From positions 1,754,722 through 1,818,721 of the forward strand of contig NZ_CP049865.1 of assembly GCF_011393335.1 (NCBI RefSeq): 64,000 bases of DNA, written 5' to 3'. Below are positions 45,305 to 52,430 of this stretch, piece by piece. The DNA comes from Propioniciclava coleopterorum (GTDB lineage: Bacteria; Actinomycetota; Actinomycetes; Propionibacteriales; Propionibacteriaceae). The notes beneath the pieces were generated by a model. That model did no database searches, was not told the DNA's origin, and saw only the letters and a program-made list of their open reading frames with translations. How positions within the stretch are numbered: position 1 is the stretch's first letter; every line of letters starts with the position of its first letter. A program made the position numbers and the translations under genes.

Positions 45305-47581
45305 TCAGCGTGGGGGCGGGGCGATCACGACGAGCCGCGGCAGCGGGACCTCGCGGCGAGGGACGACCGTCGCCGGCACCTCCCCCTCGGGTCTACCCGC
45401 GGCCGGGACCTCGAAGCCGCCCCAGCGCGGAAGGGCCGCGGCCACCACCCAGTCGGATCCGACGGGCCCGGCCGAGAACTCGCCGCCGGTGAGCGCGGCG
45501 CGCTCGCTCAGGCCGAGCAGCCCGTAGCCGGTCGAGAACGGATTCGGGGTCGGGGTCGCCGCGGGTCGGCTCGTCACGGTGAGGGACAGCGTGGCCGCCG
45601 AGACCCGCACGTCGATCCGGCAGGGGGACGCGGGGGCGCCGTAGCGCAGGATGTTCGTGGTCGCCTCGCGCAGGATCCTGGACGCCGTCCGCCGCGTCAC
45701 CGGATCGCAGTCGTCGGCCCCGGGGTCGACGTGGCTCGTCACTGCGTGACCCGCGTCCGTGAGCGCCGACGTGACCGCCGCCACGGCGACCGTGGGGGCG
45801 AGCCAGGTGGCGGACGCGGCGGGCTGCGGTCCGCTGCGGCGTCCGGCGGCGATGATGATCTCCAGGTCGGCCCGGGCGCTGCCCAGGATGTCCGAGACCC
45901 GCCGCGCCACCGCGCGCACGGCGCTGCTGTCAGCCCGCCGGGTGTGGGCGTCCACCTGGAGGCCGATCAGGGTGAGCTGGTGGGCCACCACGTCGTGCAG
46001 TTCGCCCGCCAGCAGGCGGCGCTCGGTGCTGCGGGCGGACGCGGCGGCGGTCCGCAGCTGATCGAGGTCCTCGAGTTGCGCGGCCCGGGTCCGCAGGAGG
46101 TGGCCCGCCCCCAGGCCGATGATGAGCCCCAGCGTCAGCGGCACGAAGATCAGCACGCCGAGCGCCTCCGGTTCCAGGCGCCCCCACGCGGCCGCGACGC
46201 CCGCCACCGTCCACGCGATCGCGAACGGGGCGAGCCAGCGCGACGAGCGGGCCGCCAGCACCGCCGTCAGCGCGATGACCGCCGGGAGCAACGGCTGCTG
46301 GATCGACGGGTCGGGGCGGGCGCCGAGCAGCAGCACGACCAGCCCGGCCGCGAGCAGCCAGGTCGCGACCCGCGGGGCCCAGGGCAACACCGACAGCCCG
46401 AGCCACAGCGGTGCCCAGAGCGCCGCCGCCGCCCAGCCTGCGTCGCCGGAGGCCAGCAGCCCGCCCGCCGACACCCCGACGGAGATCAGGCAGGCGAGCG
46501 CGAGCGCGCTGAACCCGAAGCGCAGCGGGCCGAGCGGGACCCGTGCGAGCCAGTGTCCCCGTCCGGGGTCGACGGCGGACGCGGGGGCGGCGCCGAGCGG
46601 GACGCTGCGCTCCCACGCCTCACCGCCCGCCTGGCTCAGCCGCACCGAGACGGCGCCGCCCTCGCGGCGGCACTCCAGGAGGATCTCGCCGCCCGGGACG
46701 CCGCGGCTCCGCAGCGCCTCGGCGCCCTCGCGCAGGGTCCGCGCGAGGGCGGCCCCGACGCCGGGCGACATGTCGCCGACCTCCTGGTCGACCGCGAGGG
46801 TCACCGGGAAGCCGTAGCCCACCAGCACGTCCTCCACGCCCTCCAGGACGCCGGCGATCGACACGGGGGCCGCGTCGGTGGTGTCGCGAAGGGTCGTCAC
46901 GAGCCCGCGCAGCCGGGCCAGGGCCCCGTCGGCCACCTGCCGCACCCCCGCGAGGGTCTGGGCGACCTCGGCGTCGCCGGCGCCGTGGACGGCGGTGCGC
47001 ACCCGCTCGTCCGCGTCGGCGAGGTCCTCGCGCAGGATGGTGGCCAGATCGTCGGCCAACGCGCTGCGTTCGGCCTGCTGCACGGCGCGCGCCCGCCGGG
47101 CGAGCGCGTCCATCTCGGCGGAGGCGCGGCGGGCGTTGCGCCGCGCGAGCCGGAGCATCAGCCCGGCGAGCAGGCACACCGCGAAGAACAACAGCGACAC
47201 CAGGGCGTCCCAGGCGGTGGTCAGCACCGATCCCGCCAGAACCGCGGCCGCCAGCGCCACGACGCAGAGGAGGGCGTCCCGGCGGGGCAGCGTCCCCAGC
47301 GCCACCACGACGGTCACGAGCAACGGAAGGATCCCGAGCGCGTAGCCGGGCTGGAACGCGCCGGCCACCAGCACGCCCGCGGTCAGCACGGTGGCGGTCC
47401 GGGGGTGCCGCGGCGCGATCGTGACCGCGACGGTCGCCACGACCGCGACGACGATCACCCCTGCCGCGACGCCCGGGGTACCGATGACGTCGATCGCCTC
47501 CCAGGCGGCCAGCGCCGCGACGAGCAGGTGGATGACGCGCAGGATCTGCAGCGTCGGCACCCGCGCCGTTGTGGGCGTCAT
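45305..47581 (-). CDS. Two-module sensor histidine kinase (degenerate plus intact module)
   Basis: 758 residues in one frame with two NarL-type kinase modules. Module 1 (~1-345) has a set of N-terminal helices and a dimerisation region reading AERSALADDLATILRE, where the phospho-His is absent, and an ATPase-like part without clear N and G boxes. Module 2 (~350-758) has a second set of helices, an intact ERRLLAGELHDVVAHQL box with the His, and an ATPase domain ending GYGLLGLSERAALTGGEF. ATG 47581 has AGGAGA 6 nt upstream. It follows the kinase at 47632 on the same strand, 50 bp away. It is probably part of the lanthipeptide regulation, with module 1 as a sensing or inhibitory part. Confidence 0.85.
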   Translation of the reverse strand: MTPTTARVPTLQILRVIHLLVAALAAWEAIDVIGTPGVAAGVIVVAVVATVAVTIAPRHPRTATVLTAGVLVAGAFQPGYALGILPLLVTVVVALGTLPRRDALLCVVALAAAVLAGSVLTTAWDALVSLLFFAVCLLAGLMLRLARRNARRASAEMDALARRARAVQQAERSALADDLATILREDLADADERVRTAVHGAGDAEVAQTLAGVRQVADGALARLRGLVTTLRDTTDAAPVSIAGVLEGVEDVLVGYGFPVTLAVDQEVGDMSPGVGAALARTLREGAEALRSRGVPGGEILLECRREGGAVSVRLSQAGGEAWERSVPLGAAPASAVDPGRGHWLARVPLGPLRFGFSALALACLISVGVSAGGLLASGDAGWAAAALWAPLWLGLSVLPWAPRVATWLLAAGLVVLLLGARPDPSIQQPLLPAVIALTAVLAARSSRWLAPFAIAWTVAGVAAAWGRLEPEALGVLIFVPLTLGLIIGLGAGHLLRTRAAQLEDLDQLRTAAASARSTERRLLAGELHDVVAHQLTLIGLQVDAHTRRADSSAVRAVARRVSDILGSARADLEIIIAAGRRSGPQPAASATWLAPTVAVAAVTSALTDAGHAVTSHVDPGADDCDPVTRRTASRILREATTNILRYGAPASPCRIDVRVSAATLSLTVTSRPAATPTPNPFSTGYGLLGLSERAALTGGEFSAGPVGSDWVVAAALPRWGGFEVPAAGRPEGEVPATVVPRREVPLPRLVVIAPPPR

Positions 47582-47631
47582 GGTCGTCTCCTGGGGGGGA
47601 TGGAGCAGCGTCGGTCCTAGCAAACCACGGA

Positions 47632-48828
47632 TCAGGCCTCGTGGGGCAGGGTGAGGGCGACGACCCAGGAGCCGTCCTGTGGTCCGGAGGCGAAGGATCC
47701 CCCGGTCAGGCGTGCCCGCTCCCGGAGCCCGCGCAGGCCCCAGCCCAGGCGCGCGCCGGCGAAACCGGCGGGCAGCGCGCTGCTCACCTGGAGTGTGACG
47801 AGCTGGGCGTCGACGGTGATCCGGACGGCGCACCTCGTGCGGGGGGCCGCGTAGGCGACGACGTTCGCCACCGCCTCGCGCAGGGTGCGGCTGAGGGTGC
47901 GCTGCACGGTCATCTCGAGCTGGTCGGCCCGGGCCGGCACCTCGATGCTGGGGTCGAACCCGGCCGCCACCAGCGCCTGCTGGGCGGCCGCTGCCGCCTG
48001 CGTGGGGGTGAGGTGCTCGGCGAGTTCCCGGATCTCGGTGCCGGACGCGGCGGTGCTGGGGTCGTCGCGCAGCACGTCGACCAGGAGCCGCAGCTCGGTC
48101 AGCGCGGCACCGGTCTCGCGCCCGACCGTCGCCAGGACGCGGCGTAGGGCCGCCTCGTCCTCGTTGCCGTCGACGCCCATGAGCTGCAGCGACGCGGTCG
48201 AGAGGTGGTGCGACACGACGTCGTGCAGTTCGCGCGACAGCGTCCGACGCTCGTCGGCGCGGATGCGGGCGCTCTCGGCGGCCTCGTGGCCCTCGGCCAG
48301 TTCGCGGCGCTCCTGCCGCGCCGACACGTAGCGCATCGCCGCGCCGCACAGCAGGCCGACCGCCAGGTTGAGGCCCAGCGTCGCCGCGACGGGCGTGGCG
48401 AACGGGCCGGCGAGCGCGGCCCGCGCGACGACGAAGGCGACCAGCAGCACGGCCACGGAGGCGGCGGTGCGCCGGCCCACCTGCGCCAGCCCGATGGCCG
48501 GTACGAGCAGCAGCAGCATGCTTTCCAGGCCGGTGGGGGTCCAGAAGATGGCGGCCGTCAGGGGGATGGCCGCCAGGACGATCCCCAGCCGGGGCCGCCA
48601 CAGCAGGGTGAGCAGGGCCGCGTAGGAGACGAGGTCCATCACGACCACGAGCGGGGTGTCGGCGAAGGTGAGCGGCGACACCACGGTGAGCCGCAGGTAG
48701 TCGATCAGCAGGAAGGCCCCGAGCGCGGTCGCCAGGAGGCGCAGCTGGGTGCCTCCGCTCAGCGCCCGCACGCGGCGAGCGGTGAACACGCCGACCCGCT
48801 CGCCGGTGCTGAACGCCGTGGTGGACAT
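47632..48828 (-). CDS. NarL-type sensor histidine kinase of the lanthipeptide cluster
   Basis: 398 residues: about five to six N-terminal helices (residues ~30-170), then the HisKA_3 box RRTLSRELHDVVSHHLSTASLQLMG with the phospho-His near 211, and a HATPase with LGWGLRGLRERARLTGGSFASG. The N box (REAVANVVAYAA) lacks the usual central Asn pair, but the G box is present. It pairs naturally with the divergent LuxR-type regulator at 49138. A 49-residue secreted peptide gene ends 5 bp before it on the same strand, so ligand and sensor may be co-expressed. Confidence 0.88.
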   Translation of the reverse strand: MSTTAFSTGERVGVFTARRVRALSGGTQLRLLATALGAFLLIDYLRLTVVSPLTFADTPLVVVMDLVSYAALLTLLWRPRLGIVLAAIPLTAAIFWTPTGLESMLLLLVPAIGLAQVGRRTAASVAVLLVAFVVARAALAGPFATPVAATLGLNLAVGLLCGAAMRYVSARQERRELAEGHEAAESARIRADERRTLSRELHDVVSHHLSTASLQLMGVDGNEDEAALRRVLATVGRETGAALTELRLLVDVLRDDPSTAASGTEIRELAEHLTPTQAAAAAQQALVAAGFDPSIEVPARADQLEMTVQRTLSRTLREAVANVVAYAAPRTRCAVRITVDAQLVTLQVSSALPAGFAGARLGWGLRGLRERARLTGGSFASGPQDGSWVVALTLPHEA

Positions 48829-48833
48829 CGGGG

Positions 48834-48983
48834 TCAGCGCCCGCACGCCCGGGGCCACACGATGCAGATCCACATCTGCTTCGGCTCCCGGATCAGGGTC
48901 TGCTGCGCGGGTTGGACGGCCGCGAGCGGGCCGAGGACCCCGGCGAGGGCGAGGGCGGTGAGAGCGAGCTTCAACTGGTGCAT
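48834..48983 (-). CDS. Small secreted two-cysteine peptide (candidate signal)
   Basis: 49 residues. Basic start MHQLK, a hydrophobic stretch LALTALALAGVLGPLAA as in a signal peptide, and a mature part ending in a ring-sized C-IVWPRA-C pair and a GR tail. ATG 48983 has AAGGA 8 nt upstream; ATG 48992 is an alternative. The stop lies 5 bp before the kinase start, so the two are on one transcript. It is not a class III precursor (no LxLQ box or labionin motif). I do not recognise it; a peptide sensed by the kinase is inference. Confidence 0.55.
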   Translation of the reverse strand: MHQLKLALTALALAGVLGPLAAVQPAQQTLIREPKQMWICIVWPRACGR

Positions 48984-49030
48984 GACGGCCATCCTTGGCG
49001 GGTCGAGGGAGGTGATGTCGCAACACTCTC

Positions 49031-49105
49031 CCGAACGGCCCCGGCCCCACCAGTTCACCTTCGGTCAGGTCGTCCCGGCGTCCCGGTCTGGCCGTTGGTG
49101 AATGG
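49031..49105. promoter_or_regulatory. Operator cluster between kinase operon and response regulator
   Basis: Three relatives of one motif: CCGAACGGCC (49031-49040), TTCACCTTCGGTCAG (49054-49068), and TGGCCGTTGGTGAATGG (49089-49105), whose reverse complement CCATTCACCAACGGCCA differs by one base from that of the site at 56461-56477. This suggests control of the divergent regulatory genes by their own response regulator. Confidence 0.6.
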
Positions 49106-49137
49106 CAACCGGGGCCCGGTGGCTGAAAGATGGGGGC

Positions 49138-49821
49138 ATGGGCTCCTCCACCCCCGCCGCGGTCCGGGTCCTGATCGCCGATGACGACGTCCTGGTGCGC
49201 GACGCCTACCGGGCCTTCTTCGCCGCGCGCGGCGAGTTCACGCTGGTGGGGGAGGCGCGCAACGGCACCGAGGCCGTCGAGTGCTACGCCACCCTCGAGC
49301 CCGACATCGTGCTGATGGACCTGCAGATGCCCGGGATGTCCGGCATCGAGGCGACCGGCGCGATCTGCGCCAAGCGGCGGGACGCCTGCGTCGTCGCCCT
49401 GACCACCTTCGGCACCCGCGAGTACATCGTCGCGGCGCTGCGCGCGGGAGCGTCGGGCTACCTGCTGAAGGACGCGGGCGCCGACAACCTGCTGGCCGGC
49501 ATGCACCAAGCGCTGCGCGGCGACATGCCGCTGTCCTCGGCCGTTCGCCGGCAGCTGGTGGCGACCGTGACCTCGGAGGAGTCCTCGCCGCGCCCCAGCG
49601 CCGACGTCGGGCTGACCCCGCGCGAGCACGAGCTGCTGCAGTGGCTCACCAAGGGCATGACGAACTACCAGATCGCCCGGCAGATGTACGTCTCCGAGGG
49701 GTCGGTCAAGCAGTACCTGGCCCACATCGGCGACAAGCTCGGTGTGAAGTCCCGCACCCAGATCCTGGTCCGCGCCATCCAGCTCGGCCTGGTCGATCCC
49801 CACCTGGCCGACCCGGACTGA
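49138..49821 (+). CDS. LuxR/NarL-type response regulator of the lanthipeptide cluster
   Basis: 227 residues. Receiver domain with IADDDVLVRDAYRAFF, phosphoacceptor Asp in DIVLMDLQMPGMSG, Thr in VALTTFG and Lys in YLLKDAG, then a LuxR helix-turn-helix (LTPREHELLQWLTKGMTNYQIARQMYVSEGSVKQYLAHIGDKL). Divergent from the kinase operon. The repeated TTCAC-N3-CGGCCA boxes upstream of this gene, the ABC pair, lanKC, the sixth precursor and the exporter are candidate binding sites. ATG 49138 is preceded by a G run (GGGGG) at 3 nt, so the initiation signal is weak. Confidence 0.93.
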   Translation: MGSSTPAAVRVLIADDDVLVRDAYRAFFAARGEFTLVGEARNGTEAVECYATLEPDIVLMDLQMPGMSGIEATGAICAKRRDACVVALTTFGTREYIVAALRAGASGYLLKDAGADNLLAGMHQALRGDMPLSSAVRRQLVATVTSEESSPRPSADVGLTPREHELLQWLTKGMTNYQIARQMYVSEGSVKQYLAHIGDKLGVKSRTQILVRAIQLGLVDPHLADPD

Positions 49822-49839
49822 GCGCACGGGCGGGCCGGG

Positions 49840-49898
49840 TTCACGTTCGGCCAGTGTTGGCCCCCGGCCGTTGTCGGTGCGCCGGCCCTGTGTTTGAT
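49840..49898 (+). promoter_or_regulatory. Regulated promoter of the cluster ABC pair
   Basis: Box TTCACGTTCGGCCAG (49840-49854), then -35 TTGTCG (49871-49876) exactly 17 nt after the CGGCCA part, 16-nt spacer, -10 TTTGAT (49893-49898). Same geometry as the promoters at 52295 and 56001. Confidence 0.65.
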
Positions 49899-49950
49899 TC
49901 GTAGCCAGAACGCTCCGACCCCGGGAGCGCCTCCCGAAAAGGAGTCCGAC

Positions 49951-50726
49951 GTGACCCAGATGGAAGCCGGAACGATGACGACCCCCGAAGCGTTCGCCCC
50001 CGCGCCGATCGACGCCCGCGGCGTCCGGAAGGCCTACCAGGTGGGCGACGGGTTCAACGAGATCCTGCACGGCATCAGCCTGCAGGTCGCCCCGCAGGAG
50101 ATGGTCGCGGTGATGGGGCCCTCGGGCTCCGGCAAGTCGACCCTGCTCTACTGCCTCGCGGGGCTGGAGGCGCCCAGCGCCGGCGAGGTGGCCCTGGCGG
50201 GCCGGCCGTTGGCCGCGCTGAACCGCACCGACCTGGCGAAGATGCGGCGCGCCGAGGTGGGCTTCGTCTTCCAGTCCTACAACCTCATCCCGACGCTGAC
50301 GGCCGCCGAGAACGTCGCGCTCCCCGCCACGCTGGCCGGGCGCAGGCCGGACGCCGACCTGATCGCCCGCACCCTCGCCGCGGTCGGGCTGACCGAGCGC
50401 GCCGACGCCCGGCCGCCCTCCATGTCGGGCGGCGAGCAGCAGCGCGTCGCGCTGGCCCGGGTGCTGGCGCAGCAGCCGCAGGTGCTGTTCGCGGACGAGC
50501 CGACCGGCGCCCTGGACAGCCGCACCGGCGAGATGGTGCTGGCCGAACTCGTCCGGATCGCCCACGAGCCCGGGCGCTGCGCGCTCGTGGTCACCCACGA
50601 CCCGTTGGTGGCCGCGGCGTGCGATCGGGTGCTGTTCCTGCGCGACGGCCACCTGGTGCGCGAGCTGCGCGGCGGCTCCCCCGCGCGGTGGCCGAGGCGC
50701 TCGCCGCGCTCACCTCGGAGGGCTGA
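49951..50726 (+). CDS. ABC transporter ATP-binding protein, lanthipeptide cluster (apparent frameshift)
   Basis: 258 residues after adding one C at the run 50678-50682; this restores the tail AVAEALAALTSEG and a stop 3 bp before the permease start. Walker A GPSGSGKST, FVFQSYNLIPTLTA, signature MSGGEQQRVALARVL, Walker B VLFADEPTGALD and the switch His in VTHDP are intact. LolD/MacB-type ATPase. GTG 49951 has AAAAGGAG 6 nt upstream. With the permease it may give self-protection against the lantibiotic or take part in sensing, as such pairs do in other clusters. Confidence 0.88.
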
Positions 50727-50729
50727 GCC

Positions 50730-52148
50730 GTGCGCACGCTCTACCTCGCGGAGCTCCGCGACTCGTGGACGGCCTGGCTCGGCGTCTGCCTCGCCTTCGT
50801 CGTGACCAACCTGTCGTTCGCCAACTCGGCGCTCGTGCAGGCGTCCGGCTGGGCGGCCGTGCGCAAGGGCGAGCTGGACCTCATGGCCAGCGGCGAGTTC
50901 ACGCTCGTGCCCATCTCCAACTACGTGTTCTCGGGGCTGGTGGGTCTCACCGTGATCGCCACCTCGGCGAGCATGGTGGTGGACGCCCGCCGCGGCAGCC
51001 TGGCGCGGCTCGCGCTGGCCGGGGCAACGCCGGCCCAGGTGGTGCGTACGGTGATGCTCCAGCTGCTGGCGGTGTCGCTGGCGGCCGCGGTCATCGCGGA
51101 CCTCATCGCCGTGGCGACGTTGCAGCCGTGGCTGGCCTTCCTCACCACGGGGCTCGACTCGGGCGAGGTCATCAAGCAGCCGGCCCCCGTGTACGACTTC
51201 GGGGCGGTGCTGCTGGCCAACGCGGGCGTCGTGCTGGTCGCGCTCCTGGGCGGCTACGGGCAGGCGCGTCGGGCCGCAGCGGTCCCTCCCGTCGAGGCGT
51301 TGCGGCAGGCCGCCGCCCCGCCGCCGCCGCGGATGCGGGTGCTGAGCTGGGTGATGCTCGTGGTCTGCGCGGGCGTCCTGGCGCTGCTGTTCGCGGCGAT
51401 CATCCCGATCGCCTCGGTGCGCGACAGCGAGACCGTGAGCACGCTGCTGCAGATGTCCCTGGTCGCGCTGGTGCTGTTCGTGGTGATGGTCGCGATCCTG
51501 TCGCCGATCCTCATCAGCCCGCTCGCGCGCGGCTGGACGGCGCTGATCCCCACCCGGGCGGCGGTGTGGCAGCTCGCCCGCAAGAACATCTACGTCCGCG
51601 GCCCCCGCTTCGCCCGGTCGGTGATCCCCATCATCTTCACGATCGGTTTGATGCTCGGCCTGCTGGCGCTCGGCCCCACGATCTACGCGACCAGCGCGGC
51701 CAGCGGCCTGGACGGCGGTCCGATCACCCTGGACAAGGCCGGGATCGGCGCGTTCCTGTCGCTGCTCGGGCCGGCGCTGGCGATCGCGCTGGCCGGCGGC
51801 GTGGGCAACCTGTTCATGATGAGCAAGCAGCGCGACGCCGAGCTCGCCCTGCTCGGCATCACCGGCGCCACGCCCGACCAGCGCCGCGTCCTGCCGCTGC
51901 TCGAGGCGGTGATCCTCGTGGTGACGGCCGCGATCCCCGCGGTCGCGGCGCTGGGGGTCATGCTGGGCTACCTCGGGCTCAGCTTCACCGCCACCGGGAT
52001 GGTGCCCGCGTTCGCGGTGCCCGCGATCGCCTGGGCTGTGAGCATCGGAGGGACCGGCCTGATCATGATGGCGGCCACCGTGCTGCCGACGCTCGGCGCG
52101 CTGCGCCTGCCCGAGCCGCGCGTGATCGCGCGCCTGGCCGCCGAATAG
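50730..52148 (+). CDS. FtsX-like ABC permease, lanthipeptide cluster
   Basis: 472 residues with about eight helices in two groups: one N-terminal helix, then helices near 65-90, 105-135 and 150-170, a pair near 205-255, and the last FtsX-type set (RDAELALLGITGATPDQRRVLPLLEAVIL..). It lacks the very large extracellular domains of MacB. The GTG start overlaps the ATPase region by spacing only (3 bp). A strong hairpin follows, ending this operon before lanKC. It is probably the membrane half of an immunity or export pump for the cluster peptide. Confidence 0.88.
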   Translation: MRTLYLAELRDSWTAWLGVCLAFVVTNLSFANSALVQASGWAAVRKGELDLMASGEFTLVPISNYVFSGLVGLTVIATSASMVVDARRGSLARLALAGATPAQVVRTVMLQLLAVSLAAAVIADLIAVATLQPWLAFLTTGLDSGEVIKQPAPVYDFGAVLLANAGVVLVALLGGYGQARRAAAVPPVEALRQAAAPPPPRMRVLSWVMLVVCAGVLALLFAAIIPIASVRDSETVSTLLQMSLVALVLFVVMVAILSPILISPLARGWTALIPTRAAVWQLARKNIYVRGPRFARSVIPIIFTIGLMLGLLALGPTIYATSAASGLDGGPITLDKAGIGAFLSLLGPALAIALAGGVGNLFMMSKQRDAELALLGITGATPDQRRVLPLLEAVILVVTAAIPAVAALGVMLGYLGLSFTATGMVPAFAVPAIAWAVSIGGTGLIMMAATVLPTLGALRLPEPRVIARLAAE

Positions 52149-52172
52149 GACCCGGGCCCTCCTCCGGGTCGC

Positions 52173-52203
52173 GAGCCCGGCCCCCGTCACGGGGGCCGGG
52201 CTC
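52173..52203 (+). terminator. Terminator between ABC pair and lanKC
   Basis: Perfect 14-bp stem GAGCCCGGCCCCCG / CGGGGGCCGGGCTC with a TCA loop, followed by TCGTTCG. It separates the ABC operon from the lanKC promoter. Confidence 0.8.
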
Positions 52204-52294
52204 TCGTTCGTCGTCGCCCGGGTTCGCGAGGGTGCCGGCTCTCCTTCGCCGCTCGGCGGTCGCGCGGGGAAACACCTTCGACCAGACGCGCTGG

Positions 52295-52351
52295 ACGAAC
52301 GGCCAAAGGGGGCGTCCACGCATTGACCGGCCCCCGATGCTGGGTTTTGAT
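52295..52351 (+). promoter_or_regulatory. Regulated promoter of lanKC
   Basis: ACGAACGGCCA (52295-52305), 13 nt, CGCATTGACCGG (52319-52330) containing the -35 TTGACC (52323-52328), a 17-nt spacer and -10 TTTGAT (52346-52351). Both 11- and 12-bp blocks and their 13-nt spacing recur exactly at 56001-56036 before the sixth precursor gene. Confidence 0.75.
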
Positions 52352-52430
52352 GGAGCCAGGAAAAAGAACCAGGAAAGCGGAGATCTCCCTTTCCAGCGAC
52401 ATTCCCTTCACCCCGACCTAGGAGGATTCC

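Noticed and set aside
48834-48983. The 49-residue peptide as an eighth lanthipeptide precursor
   Set aside because: No LxLQ leader box and no Ser-x2-Ser-x-Cys motif; it has a signal-like N-terminus instead.
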